NCBI RefSeq assembly: GCF_000373805.1
Contig: NZ_KB892439.1
Coordinates: forward strand, 152,398-216,397
DNA length: 64,000 nucleotides
DNA from: Corynebacterium pilosum DSM 20521 = CIP 103422
Lineage (GTDB): Bacteria; Actinomycetota; Actinomycetes; Mycobacteriales; Mycobacteriaceae
Reading direction: 5' to 3'
Numbering within the stretch: the first letter of the stretch is position 1; every line of letters starts with the position of its first letter. This document shows positions 35,837-44,978 of this stretch, piece by piece. Position numbers and translations under genes: made by a program. Under the pieces are notes generated by a model. That model made no database searches and was not told where the DNA came from. It saw nothing but the letters and a program-made list of their open reading frames with translations.

Positions 35837-36478
35837 CTACTTGGCAGAGTCAGTTTGCTCCTGAGGAGGCTGCTCGGCCACGACTTTGACCTTCGGCTTG
35901 GCAAAGGTCCACAACTTGTTGATGATGAAGTTGACGGGCATCGCCACCACAATGGAGATCGCCTGCGCCCAGTAGAACTTCGTGCGGAAACCGGTGGAAT
36001 TATCGAAGACGGAATCGGGCAGGCCAATGGGGCTGGTCGGGTTCATCAGAAGCGTGAGCACAACCAAAGACACCACGTAGGCCACCAAGCCCGTCGCCAA
36101 GAACGGGAAGAAGCCGCGGAGCCACGATCGCTTCGGCACGCCCTTAAAGGTCCAGGAGCGGTTGAGTTGATAGTTCCACGTATTGGCCACCAAAAAGGCG
36201 ATGGTGGCAAAAATGTGGTACCAGCGCACATTAAATTCGGTGCCGAAAAGGTTGAAGAAAATGTCGTTTTCGTGGATCCCCCAACCCAGCTCAGCACTCT
36301 TCTTCGATAGGTACGTCACTGCCAGGTTGACCAGTGTTCCCGAGCCGCCCACCAGACCAAACATGATGAACTGGCGCACGCCGTTGAGCATGCGCACCGT
36401 CGAAAAGCGCTTCGTGCTTCCCGCTTCGCTATCCGCGGGAGGTGCCGCATCCACAGCTGGGGAGGCAGATTGATCCAT
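35837..36478 (-). CDS. GtrA family membrane protein (polyprenyl-linked sugar flippase type)
   Basis: The 213-residue protein has four predicted membrane helices. It begins with a polar stretch of about 30 residues, then FIMFGLVGGSGTLVNLAVTYL and the family-typical ANTWNYQLNRSWTF, and near the end MPVNFIINKLWTF. GtrA proteins take part in moving polyprenyl-phosphate sugars across the membrane for cell-surface glycosylation. A role in arabinogalactan or related envelope polymers is a reasonable inference in Corynebacterium. The N-terminal 30 residues are probably disordered. Confidence 0.9.
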   Translation of the reverse strand: MDQSASPAVDAAPPADSEAGSTKRFSTVRMLNGVRQFIMFGLVGGSGTLVNLAVTYLSKKSAELGWGIHENDIFFNLFGTEFNVRWYHIFATIAFLVANTWNYQLNRSWTFKGVPKRSWLRGFFPFLATGLVAYVVSLVVLTLLMNPTSPIGLPDSVFDNSTGFRTKFYWAQAISIVVAMPVNFIINKLWTFAKPKVKVVAEQPPQEQTDSAK

Positions 36479-36532
36479 GTGGCTCCTCCTTGCGCAAACA
36501 CGAAACTATGGCTACGAAAACTTTACTTAGTG

Positions 36533-37387
36533 TTAACCCAGTCTATCTGGAAGGGCCCTGAAAGACGTTATTGTTCGCACCTTTTCGGTCACAGGATCGT
36601 GAAACCGCAGGGACTGCGCCACCAGATGCAAGGGCGCGGAAAAGTCATAAAGATCCCGCGGTACGCGCTCCGGGTAGGTGTCATCCCCCACGATCGGATG
36701 GCCAAGATAGTCACACACCGCCCGCAGCTGGTGGGTAAATCCAGTTGTGGGCTGCAGCTCCAGCACGCTCGTCCCCGGCTCTGTCCGCAGCGTGCGCACC
36801 CGCGTGTGGGTGGGACTTCCTTGCTTATCGACGACCACCCGGCGGCTCACAGAGCGCAACGGCAACGAGACGTCTTCCTAGTTGTCTATCTGAAGTTGGC
36901 CGTGTACACGGGCGACGTACTTCTTGTGTACCTCTCGGCGCGCAAATAATTGCTGGTAGGCGGCGCGGTCTTCCGGCTTCTTCACCGCGAGGAGCACCCC
37001 GGCGGTCAAGCGGTCCAGCCGGTGGATGACCGTCGCGTCCTCCCCGTAGTGGCGCCGCAGACGGGTTTGCGCTGTTTCGCGCACGATGCGCCCGTTGGGT
37101 GTGGCAGGCAGAAAGTGTGGTTTGTCTACGGCGATGAGGGTGTCATCGTCGATGAGCACACGCGCGTGGAAGGGGATCTCTGGTTCGACGCTGACGTCTG
37201 GGAAGCGGAAGGCCGGCACGGGTGTGGGCAGTGCGGTCCCGGGGATAAGGAGCGAGCCGGGTTGAAAAGGGCTGTCGCCGCTGCGGGCGGCGAAGAATTC
37301 TCCCGGCGGGACCACGTCGCGAAGCACCACCCTGGTGGCCACGACTCCGTCGCGGGCCGGGGGTCTGCCGGTGGGATTATTCTGCAA
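36533..37387 (-). pseudogene. RluA-family pseudouridine synthase, interrupted by an in-frame TAG
   Basis: The reading frame continues across a TAG at 36878-36880 without any shift. The first part (169 residues) has the catalytic motif VIHRLDRLTAGVLL and ends KYVARVHGQLQIDN. The second part continues EDVSLPLRSVSRRVV and carries LELQPTTGFTHQLRAVCDYLGHPIVGD, the second half of the catalytic domain (in brief, the GFTHQLR motif). Homologues often have Trp here, so TGG to TAG by one base change is likely. Either the gene is dead in this strain or the base is an assembly error. The TTG start at 37387 is uncertain; it overlaps dapC by 11 bases. Confidence 0.85.
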
Positions 37388-38489
37388 GGTTGTGCAGGCG
37401 GCGGCAGGCCTCGTCGATGCGCTCGTCGGTGGCGGTCAGCGCAATGCGGACATAGTTGGCGCTGTCCGGGCCATAGAAATCGCCGGGCGCGGCCAAGATC
37501 CCGTGCTCAGCCAGCCAGGCGACCGTGTCGCGGCCGCTCTCCCCGCGGGTGGCCCACAGGTACAGGCCTGCCTCGGAGTGCTCCACTCTCAGCCCCGCCG
37601 CTGTCACTGCCTTGAGCAGCTTCGCCCGGCGCAGCGCGTAGGTGGATTTCTGGAGTTCCTCGTGCAGGTCGCCGTCGAGTGCGGCCACCATCGCGTGCTG
37701 AATCGGGCCCGGCACCATCAGGCCGGTGTGCTTGCGCGCCTCAGTCAGCTCCGCAATCAACGCCTCATCGCCGGCAAGATAGCCGGCGCGGTAGCTGGCC
37801 AGGTTCGAGGTCTTGGACAGAGAATGCACCGCGATCAGATTCTTATTGTCACCGCCGGCAACATCCTCGTCCAGGAGCGAGATCGGCTGCTTCTCGTCGT
37901 CCCAGCCAAGGCCCAGGTAGCACTCGTCGGAAGCGACGATGCACCCGGTATCGCGGGCGAAGTCGCGCCACACCCCAAGCAGTTCGGCAGATGCGACCGC
38001 ACCGGTGGGGTTCGAGGGCGAATTAATGAACGCCAGAGCAGCATCGTCGACCGGCTCGTCGGAACGCACCGGGGTGCATCCGGCGAGCAAAGCCGCCACC
38101 TCATAGGTGGGATAGGCCACGGTGGGAATGATCACCTTCTGGCCGCGGATGCCCAGCAAGGTGGGCAGCAGCGCGATCGCTTCCTTCGTTCCGACGACCG
38201 GCAGCACACTCTCGGTGGTCAGCCCGGCCATGCGGTAACGGCGCTGCAGCGCGCCGACGATCGCTTCCTTGAGCTCCGCGGTGCCCGCCGTGGGAGGATA
38301 ACCGGGCTCCGGCGCCGCTTCCGACAGCGCCAGCTGGATCCCCGGATCCACGGCATCGACAGGCGTTCCCACCGACAGGTCCACAATGCCGTCCGGGTGG
38401 TTGGCTGCGGTGTCCTTGACCTGGGCAAGGGTGTCCCAGGGAAAATCGGGCAGTACGGAGCTTAAAGGAGTGCGATCAGTCACCGGCAT
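37377..38489 (-). CDS. dapC: Succinyldiaminopimelate transaminase
   Basis: DapC converts N-succinyl-2-amino-6-oxopimelate to N-succinyl-LL-diaminopimelate using glutamate and PLP. The 370-residue fold-type I aminotransferase shows PGYPPTAGTAELKEAI, FINSPSNPTGAVAS, the DECYLGLGW region and SLSKTSNLASYRAGYLAG with the PLP-binding Lys. The start ATG abuts the ferredoxin stop codon, the usual fdx-dapC arrangement in actinobacteria. Together with dapD this serves the succinylase lysine branch. Confidence 0.94.
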   Translation of the reverse strand: MPVTDRTPLSSVLPDFPWDTLAQVKDTAANHPDGIVDLSVGTPVDAVDPGIQLALSEAAPEPGYPPTAGTAELKEAIVGALQRRYRMAGLTTESVLPVVGTKEAIALLPTLLGIRGQKVIIPTVAYPTYEVAALLAGCTPVRSDEPVDDAALAFINSPSNPTGAVASAELLGVWRDFARDTGCIVASDECYLGLGWDDEKQPISLLDEDVAGGDNKNLIAVHSLSKTSNLASYRAGYLAGDEALIAELTEARKHTGLMVPGPIQHAMVAALDGDLHEELQKSTYALRRAKLLKAVTAAGLRVEHSEAGLYLWATRGESGRDTVAWLAEHGILAAPGDFYGPDSANYVRIALTATDERIDEACRRLHNLAE

Positions 38490-38813
38490 CTAGTCCTGGT
38501 TCTGTGGTGGCAGGGCTGCGACGAATGGGTGGTCGAAGTCCTGCGCGCCCAGCTTGGCGGCGCCGCCTGGGGAGCCCAGGTCATCGAAGAAGCCCACGTT
38601 AGCGTCGTAGTACTCTGCCCACTCGTCTGGGGTGTCATCTTCGTAGAAGATGGCTTCGACGGGGCAGGCTGGCTCACAGGCGCCACAGTCCACGCACTCA
38701 TCGGGGTGGATGTAGAGCATGCGCTTGCCTTCGTAGATGCAGTCCACTGGGCATTCTTCCACGCACGAACGGTCGAGCACGTCGACGCACGGCTGAGCAA
38801 TAACGTATGTCAT
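38490..38813 (-). CDS. fdxC: Seven-iron (3Fe-4S/4Fe-4S) ferredoxin
   Basis: The 107-residue electron carrier shows the 7Fe pattern: [19 protein letters not shown] with one cysteine set, and [17 protein letters not shown] with the second. It ends in a polar tail, as in actinobacterial FdxC/FdxA. It is soluble. The dapC gene follows with no gap. Symbol by analogy with mycobacteria and C. glutamicum. Confidence 0.92.
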   Translation of the reverse strand: MTYVIAQPCVDVLDRSCVEECPVDCIYEGKRMLYIHPDECVDCGACEPACPVEAIFYEDDTPDEWAEYYDANVGFFDDLGSPGGAAKLGAQDFDHPFVAALPPQNQD

Positions 38814-38882
38814 CGTTTGTTCTCAAACTCCTGATCTTGATTGATGAAAATAGTGTACTCGCACTCGCTTTAGAGTATGTCA

Positions 38883-39269
38883 TCATGACCGCAGGGCCGG
38901 AACCAGCCCGCCAATTAAACCCGACAAGACCAGTGCTAATGCGCGAATTTTATTGGCGGTGAGCACCGAGCTCAGCATCTCCACGCCCAGGCCCAAACCC
39001 AGAAGTACCAGCACCCAGCAGGCAACGGGGATTAGCGCGAGCCAAACGCGTCCCGTCCACAACAAAGCGGTGCGCGTGAGCACCAGATTGAATAAAAACG
39101 CCAGCACAATCGGGTACGGAACCGCCACAGAGCCGATATGCGCATCCAGGTACACCAGGCACAGCAGCGCGGACATCGCCGCGCCGAGGCACAGCCACCC
39201 GTAGGCTGTGACCTGTTCACCACGCGAAAAGTCCGTGCGGATCACGGCGCGTGACGACGAGCGCCCCAC
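38883..39269 (-). CDS. Small membrane protein, hypothetical
   Basis: The 128-residue protein has about four predicted membrane helices (residues 22-42, 48-68, 73-93 and 105-125) and an Arg/Ser-rich start. No known family is recognised. It starts at GTG and follows the mshB stop after three bases, suggesting it is part of the mshB operon. Confidence 0.75.
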   Translation of the reverse strand: MGRSSSRAVIRTDFSRGEQVTAYGWLCLGAAMSALLCLVYLDAHIGSVAVPYPIVLAFLFNLVLTRTALLWTGRVWLALIPVACWVLVLLGLGLGVEMLSSVLTANKIRALALVLSGLIGGLVPALRS

Positions 39270-39272
39270 CGT

Positions 39273-40160
39273 TTACCTCTCGATTCCGTCCAGCAGGCCA
39301 GCATCATGGCCCAGCGGAGCACCCGCGCCCAGCTGGTAGTGCTCGCGCCTCAAGATCGGCTGGGCAATCAGGTTGGACAAAGCGAACACGGTGCGCGGTC
39401 CACTGCCCCAGGCCGCATTCGGGTTGGTCGTCGAGACCGCCCCGTCGGCGATCCACACCTGTGTGGCGTGAGCGCGCATCGCCTCCACCTTCTGGTGGTA
39501 GGTGACATCGTCCATCTCTACCCAGGTATCGGTGGCATCGACGGCTGCGAGCTCTCCTGGCTCCGGTGCGCGCCAGCCCTCCGGAATGGTTGTCGCCGCA
39601 TCTTGGTCGAGTTCTTCGCGCAGCTGTACTGCCCACACGATCCGCGGGATCTCTACCACCTCAGCAGCAGCATGCGTGATCTCATGAGCCCGGATATGGT
39701 CCGGGTGCCCGTATCCGCCATCCGGACCGTAGGTGATCACCAGGTGTGGCCGCTCCCTCTGGAAGATGGCGACTAGTTCGTCGACCGCCGCCTGGCCCGA
39801 GTTCACAAAGGCGCGCGGATTCTTATGCGCCGGCGAACCGGCCATGCCAGAATCCCGGTGCGTTCCCGCCCCACCCAAGAATTCGCCACGCACGCCAAGA
39901 ATTTCTAAGGCGCGGGAAAGCTCGTGGATCCGGTAGCCACCAAGCTGGTCGGCCTCATCGTTGACCAAGTACTGGTAGGTGTCGCCGATGACCTCGCCTT
40001 CCTCCCCCAAGGTGCAGGTGACCACCAGAACGTCTGCACCCCGGCGCGCCAGGTCTGCCAGCGCGGCACCGGTGGCGATGGATTCGTCGTCAGGGTGCGC
40101 GTGCACGGCCACCACGCGGTAACCAACGAGGTCACGCGTGCGTACTGTATCTCCGGTCAT
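39273..40160 (-). CDS. mshB: Mycothiol biosynthesis deacetylase MshB
   Basis: MshB removes the acetyl group from N-acetyl-glucosaminyl-inositol in mycothiol synthesis, the main thiol of this group. The 295-residue zinc enzyme has the LmbE-family motif HAHPDDESIATGAAL near residue 20 with the metal-binding His and Asp, and GYGHPDHIRAHE with the third ligand. The four-base overlap (ATGA) with the lipoprotein gene upstream suggests coupled translation. Confidence 0.94.
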   Translation of the reverse strand: MTGDTVRTRDLVGYRVVAVHAHPDDESIATGAALADLARRGADVLVVTCTLGEEGEVIGDTYQYLVNDEADQLGGYRIHELSRALEILGVRGEFLGGAGTHRDSGMAGSPAHKNPRAFVNSGQAAVDELVAIFQRERPHLVITYGPDGGYGHPDHIRAHEITHAAAEVVEIPRIVWAVQLREELDQDAATTIPEGWRAPEPGELAAVDATDTWVEMDDVTYHQKVEAMRAHATQVWIADGAVSTTNPNAAWGSGPRTVFALSNLIAQPILRREHYQLGAGAPLGHDAGLLDGIER

Positions 40161-41818
40161 TCTTCAATCGCCTCTTCCTCGGGTTCTTCGGTAGGTGTTG
40201 CCACCGTTGTCATGCCCTCTACTGTATCGGGATCGGGCAAGCGCCAGATAGCCGCAGTGGACAAGCCCGCCTCCCATTCGTCCAGGTTCGGGCTGGGGCC
40301 AATCACGCCGGGGCCTAGGGCGAGCAGCCGCTTCTCGTGGAGCAGTGGCACCCAGGTCGCTTCACGACGATGCACCGCCGCCACATAATTGTGCGCGTCT
40401 GCCGGTGCAATAAGTCCGGCCAGAACGTCGCGGGAGAACTGATCCGTTTCCTCGGTGCAGTAGCCGGAGAGGTTTTCTGCGCGGAACTCCCCGGCGGGGC
40501 AGAGCAGTTCGCTGGCTGCATCGGCTGCGCTGCCAGCGTTATAGTCCCGAGTGACTACACCATCGATGTCCCCGCTGGGCAGGCGATTCGTCGTTGCGTC
40601 CCGCAGGTCGGTCGCCACAACTTCGGCCTCGACCCCGCGCTGGTTCAGCATGTCCACGAGTGAGCGCACCGCGGCCGAAGCCACGAGGTCTGCAGGATCG
40701 GCCGCCAAACGGAGTGGACGATGTTCCTCCACCGCCTGTTGCACAAGCAATGGTTGTTCTGGGGAGACGGGCAAATGTTCGGCGATATTGATGTGCGAGG
40801 ACCTGCCGCCTGCAATGCGGGCGAGAAGGGGCACGTCGATCAGTGAGCGCAGTTCGGTACGTACAGCATGGTCGGCAAGGACCGGGGAGGTCGTCGATAA
40901 GCTGATGCCGAGGGTGCGTGGAGTATCGATCATGCGCTCTTGCGTCTCCGGGATCAGGCTGTAGGTATCCGGCGCGGTCTCCGACGGGACGCTATCGACG
41001 AACTGGATCTGGCCTGCGCGTAGCTGGTCGGCGCTGTGCGTGGTCGACCGGACCGCGGCCAGGGTCAACGTGTCGATCTGCGCGGGGTCCGGGCCCCAGA
41101 AGCGATCGTTGCGGTGCAGGGTGATTACTCCCCTGCCACGGTCTACGTCCTCGACCATGTAGCGGCCGGCGGAGGCGGGAATATCGTCGCGCAGTCCCAC
41201 GTGGAAGCCGTTAGCGTCCAAGGTCAGCAAATGGGATGGCAGGATGTGGCGGAAAAGTTCATTCCACGCGGCCACGGGTTCTTCAAAGTCCACGTCGACG
41301 GTTTTGCCCCCTGAGCCGCTCACACGCACGTTGGAGATGGCGCGATAACCCGCTGGGTTCAAGACACCGGGTGTGGTGGACATTTGCCGCCACAGGTAGT
41401 TGAAATCGGCGCCCGTCAGCGGGGTGCCGTCGGACCACTGAGCGGCGTCGGCAATCTGGTAGCGCACCGTCATCGCCGCCGGGGACTCCGGCAGTACCTC
41501 GGCAGAATCCAACACTTCGTGGTTGATCTGGTCACCGATAAACGCGCTGGGCAATACCAGGTTGGCGATGGATTGAACCACAGAAGATTCGTCGGAAAGC
41601 AGATGTGGGTTTAGGCCATTGCGCAAAGGCTCTACCCCCACCGAGATTTCGGAGCGGGTCTTCGCAGGCTCTAACGGCGCTGTGGTGGTGGAGGTCGTGG
41701 TGGTCGGCGCTGGCTCGGGTTCGACGACTGGCGGCGGGCCCGGGTTTGCCGCACATGACGCCAGTAACACGCCAGTGGTCACCAGGCTGGCCGCAGCACG
41801 GTGGACGCGAGTACTCAT
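40157..41818 (-). CDS. ABC-transporter-type solute-binding lipoprotein (family 5), orphan
   Basis: The 553-residue protein starts with a signal peptide and the lipobox LLASC, lipidation expected at Cys22, followed by a Pro/Thr-rich linker (about 25-55). The rest is a family-5 (OppA/DppA) binding protein: DAAQWSDGTPLTGADFNYLW is typical. No permease or ATPase gene is beside it; mshB and an MFS gene overlap it by four bases at either end. It may share a transporter encoded elsewhere, or act as a binding protein without transport. The ligand is unknown. Confidence 0.88.
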   Translation of the reverse strand: MSTRVHRAAASLVTTGVLLASCAANPGPPPVVEPEPAPTTTTSTTTAPLEPAKTRSEISVGVEPLRNGLNPHLLSDESSVVQSIANLVLPSAFIGDQINHEVLDSAEVLPESPAAMTVRYQIADAAQWSDGTPLTGADFNYLWRQMSTTPGVLNPAGYRAISNVRVSGSGGKTVDVDFEEPVAAWNELFRHILPSHLLTLDANGFHVGLRDDIPASAGRYMVEDVDRGRGVITLHRNDRFWGPDPAQIDTLTLAAVRSTTHSADQLRAGQIQFVDSVPSETAPDTYSLIPETQERMIDTPRTLGISLSTTSPVLADHAVRTELRSLIDVPLLARIAGGRSSHINIAEHLPVSPEQPLLVQQAVEEHRPLRLAADPADLVASAAVRSLVDMLNQRGVEAEVVATDLRDATTNRLPSGDIDGVVTRDYNAGSAADAASELLCPAGEFRAENLSGYCTEETDQFSRDVLAGLIAPADAHNYVAAVHRREATWVPLLHEKRLLALGPGVIGPSPNLDEWEAGLSTAAIWRLPDPDTVEGMTTVATPTEEPEEEAIEE

Positions 41819-43044
41819 TCTTCTTGTTGTACCACGCGCCGGCCCGCGGTTCGCGATTCTTGGCTGCCCAATCCCTGTGAAGACAGGACGACCGCGAGCC
41901 CGACCAGGGGCAGAACGAGGAGTGCGATCCGCAGCGTGCTTGCCTCAGAGATCACGCCGAGGATCGGGCTTGCTAGAAGCGCGCCAGCGCGCAGGAGCCA
42001 GCTGACAATCGTCATGCCCGTGGATTGGGCTACCCCGGGCAGCTCCGCCGAGACTGCGTAGGCGCTGGGGATCAAGGTCGCCGCACCCCAGCCGGCAAGG
42101 GCGTAGCCGAGGTTCAGCGGCCACGGCTCAGTAGCCAGAACGACGAAGATGCCTCCGACCAGGATGCTCACCCCGCCCCAGCGGGCCACTTGGACGCGTC
42201 CGAAGTGGTTGATCAGCAGGTCTCCGACGAACCGCCCGAATGTCTGTGCTGCGAAGAGGACCGTGTACGCAATGCCGGCGGCCTGCAGGCTCACGCCCGC
42301 TAGGACATTGGCCGACAGGGGCGCCCAGTTATTGCCAATATCCTCCACAATTGAGCCCGCCAGCGCCACGATCGCCGCCGGCAGCGCAATGAGGATAGCT
42401 CTTCCAGTGATTTTTGCGCTTGTCGACGATTCCTGCGCGGTTCCTTCCTGCTGGGCCGGGTCGGTTCTGGTGTGTTGTTTTACGGAGCCCATCATCCACG
42501 CAGCTATGAGAACAAGCAGTGCCTGGATGACCGCAACCACCGCTAGGTGCTTTCGCATATCCCAACCGGCCACGGCCACGGTGGTCGCGCCCATGCCACC
42601 GAGCACAGCACCGAGCGACCAGCAAGCGTGCAGCGAACTCATGAATGATTTGCCCAGGTCATCCTGGATGCGCACGGCGGCGATATTTTGGGAGACGTCG
42701 ATGATGGCGTCGAGAAGCCCGAAGAGAAGCAGGGCTGTGGCTAAGGTTACAGGTCCTGGCATCCACCCCAGCGTGGCCAGCACGATGGCTGTGGCAATGG
42801 TGCCCACCACCATCACGGGGCGGGCGCCAAAAGTGCGTTCCGCGATGGCCGGAAGTGCTGTGGCCAACAGTGAGCCAATAGCGACGGCTGTGACCATCAG
42901 GCCGAAGACCGCGTCGGAAAGCCCCCACTCTTCCTTGATGGTGGGATACCACGGCAGCAGCGAGCCAATGGAGATGCCATTGGTGGCAAACATTAACGCG
43001 GAACCCAAAGGACGCTTCAGTGCCCTCAGGTTCCGCGTAGTCAT
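41815..43044 (-). CDS. Major facilitator superfamily transporter
   Basis: The 409-residue protein has about 12 membrane helices. The N-terminal half reads GISIGSLLPWYPTIKEEWGLSDAVFGLMV and DAIIDVSQNIAAVRIQDD, resembling the fucose-permease-like or YbjJ branch of MFS. No specific substrate is evident. A polar linker of about 30 residues, rich in Thr, Gln and Glu, lies between the halves (about 190-220). It overlaps the lipoprotein gene by four bases and follows typA. Confidence 0.88.
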   Translation of the reverse strand: MTTRNLRALKRPLGSALMFATNGISIGSLLPWYPTIKEEWGLSDAVFGLMVTAVAIGSLLATALPAIAERTFGARPVMVVGTIATAIVLATLGWMPGPVTLATALLLFGLLDAIIDVSQNIAAVRIQDDLGKSFMSSLHACWSLGAVLGGMGATTVAVAGWDMRKHLAVVAVIQALLVLIAAWMMGSVKQHTRTDPAQQEGTAQESSTSAKITGRAILIALPAAIVALAGSIVEDIGNNWAPLSANVLAGVSLQAAGIAYTVLFAAQTFGRFVGDLLINHFGRVQVARWGGVSILVGGIFVVLATEPWPLNLGYALAGWGAATLIPSAYAVSAELPGVAQSTGMTIVSWLLRAGALLASPILGVISEASTLRIALLVLPLVGLAVVLSSQGLGSQESRTAGRRVVQQEE

Positions 43045-43064
43045 GAGATCGAGCCTAACGATTT

Positions 43065-44978
43065 TTACTTGTTCAGCTGCTTTGCACGCGAGCGGGCGCG
43101 TCCACGCTCGGTGGAATCAAGGATGATCTTGCGCACGCGCATCGCCTCCGGGGCGACCTCCACGCATTCGTCCTCGTCACAGAATTCGATCGCTTCATCC
43201 AACGAGAGGTTACGTGCCTTCGCCAAGGTGACGGTGGTGTCCGCAGAAGCTGCGCGCATGTTGGTCAGCTTCTTTTCCTTGGTCACGTTGACATCCATGT
43301 CCTCGTCGCGGTTATTGATGCCGACGACCATGCCCTCGTAGACCTCGGCGCCTGGCTCCACTAGGAACTCACCGCGGTCCGCTAGGTTCGTGATGGCGTA
43401 GGCGGTGGCCTGGCCGGTGCGGTCGGCAACCAGGGAGCCGGTTGGGCGGCCCTTGATCTCGCCTGCCCACGGGCGTGGCTCGATCGAGTAGGAGTTGGCA
43501 ATGCCTGCGCCGTGGGTCTCTGTCATGAACGTGGTGCGGAAACCGATCAGGCCGCGGGCGGGAACGTCGAATTCCATGCGCACCCAGTCGCCGGCGGCGT
43601 TACCCATCGAGGTCATCTGACCCTTGCGGCCCGCCATCAGCTGAGTGATGTTGCCCTGGTACTCGCTTGGGGTATCGATGACGATGTGCTCATAAGGCTC
43701 GTGGACCTTACCGTCGATTTCGCGGGTGACAACCTGCGGCTTGCCGACGGTCAGCTCGAAGCCTTCGCGGCGCATGGTCTCGATCAGCACGGTCAAGGCC
43801 ATTTCACCACGACCCTGGACCTCCCAAGCATCTGGGCGCTCCGTCGGGAGCACGCGCAGCGATACGTTACCGATCAGCTCTTGATCCAAACGTGCCTTGA
43901 TCATGCGGGCGGTCAACTTATCGCCGCCGTTGCGGCCAGCCATCGGCGAGGTGTTCACGCCGATCGTCATGGACAGGGCAGGCTCATCCACCTTGATGCG
44001 TGGCAGTGGCTCGACATGCTCTGGGTCCGTGATGGTATCGCCGATCATGATCTCATCCACACCGGAAATGGCCGCGATGTCGCCTGCGACGACGTCACCT
44101 TCTGCCGGCACGCGCTCAAAACCGACGGTGCGCAGCAGCTCTGCGACGCGCACGTTCTTCACGTGCTGTTCGCCGTCCGCGTCATAGTGGATCCAGGCAA
44201 CCTGATCCCCCTTCTTCACGCTGCCACGGTGGACACGGATCAGGGCAATACGGCCCAGGAAGGAGCTGGAGTCCAGGTTGGTCACCTGCGCCTGGAATGG
44301 AGCGTCGGTGTCTGCGGCTGGCTCTGGGATCTCGTTGTAGATCACGTCAAACAAAGGCTGCAGGTCCTCATTATCAGGCAGCTCGCCGTTGCCTGGGTTC
44401 TCCAAGGAGGCGCGGCCTGCACGGCCCGAGGTGTAGAGCACGGGAAGGTCCAGCAGGTTTTCCGCTGCCTCAGCTGCCTCAGGATCTTCCAGTCCAGCAC
44501 CGAGCTCCAGCAAGAGATCCTGAGCCTCCTCGACCACCTCGTCGATACGCGCGTCAGGACGGTCCGTCTTGTTCACGCAAATGATCACGGGCTTCTTCGA
44601 TTCCAGGGCCTTGCCCAGGACGAAGCGGGTCTGCGGCAGTGGCCCCTCGGAAGCATCAACGAGCAAGACGACGCCGTCGACCATGGAGAGGCCACGCTCA
44701 ACCTCGCCGCCGAAGTCTGCGTGACCGGGGGTGTCGATGACGTTAATGATGAGGTCGCGACCATCTTTGCCCTTGCCCGGGCGGCGGATGGCGGTGTTCT
44801 TCGCCAGGATGGTGATTCCCTTTTCGCGCTCCAGGTCACCGGAGTCCATGACGCGGTCCGCCACTTCGCCGTGATCGCCGAAGACGCCGGACTGCTCAAG
44901 CAGGGCGTTGACGAGGGTGGTCTTGCCGTGGTCAACGTGGGCGATAATGGCTACGTTACGGAACTCTGGGTAGGACAC
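43065..44978 (-). CDS. typA: Translational GTPase TypA/BipA
   Basis: The 637-residue GTPase binds ribosomes and helps growth under stress or cold. The GTP-binding domain shows AIIAHVDHGKTTLVNAL (G1), EREKGITI (G2), DTPGHADFGGEVER (G3) and NKTDRPDAR (G4). Elongation-factor-like domains II, III and V follow (about 215-490), then the TypA-specific C-terminal domain with TGSLVADRTGQATAYA. Length is normal for the family. Confidence 0.96.
   Translation of the reverse strand: MSYPEFRNVAIIAHVDHGKTTLVNALLEQSGVFGDHGEVADRVMDSGDLEREKGITILAKNTAIRRPGKGKDGRDLIINVIDTPGHADFGGEVERGLSMVDGVVLLVDASEGPLPQTRFVLGKALESKKPVIICVNKTDRPDARIDEVVEEAQDLLLELGAGLEDPEAAEAAENLLDLPVLYTSGRAGRASLENPGNGELPDNEDLQPLFDVIYNEIPEPAADTDAPFQAQVTNLDSSSFLGRIALIRVHRGSVKKGDQVAWIHYDADGEQHVKNVRVAELLRTVGFERVPAEGDVVAGDIAAISGVDEIMIGDTITDPEHVEPLPRIKVDEPALSMTIGVNTSPMAGRNGGDKLTARMIKARLDQELIGNVSLRVLPTERPDAWEVQGRGEMALTVLIETMRREGFELTVGKPQVVTREIDGKVHEPYEHIVIDTPSEYQGNITQLMAGRKGQMTSMGNAAGDWVRMEFDVPARGLIGFRTTFMTETHGAGIANSYSIEPRPWAGEIKGRPTGSLVADRTGQATAYAITNLADRGEFLVEPGAEVYEGMVVGINNRDEDMDVNVTKEKKLTNMRAASADTTVTLAKARNLSLDEAIEFCDEDECVEVAPEAMRVRKIILDSTERGRARSRAKQLNK

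Noticed and set aside
36865..37387. Reading the two pseudouridine-synthase halves as two separate genes
   Set aside because: They are in the same frame, neither half is a complete catalytic domain, and the second has no ribosome-binding site.
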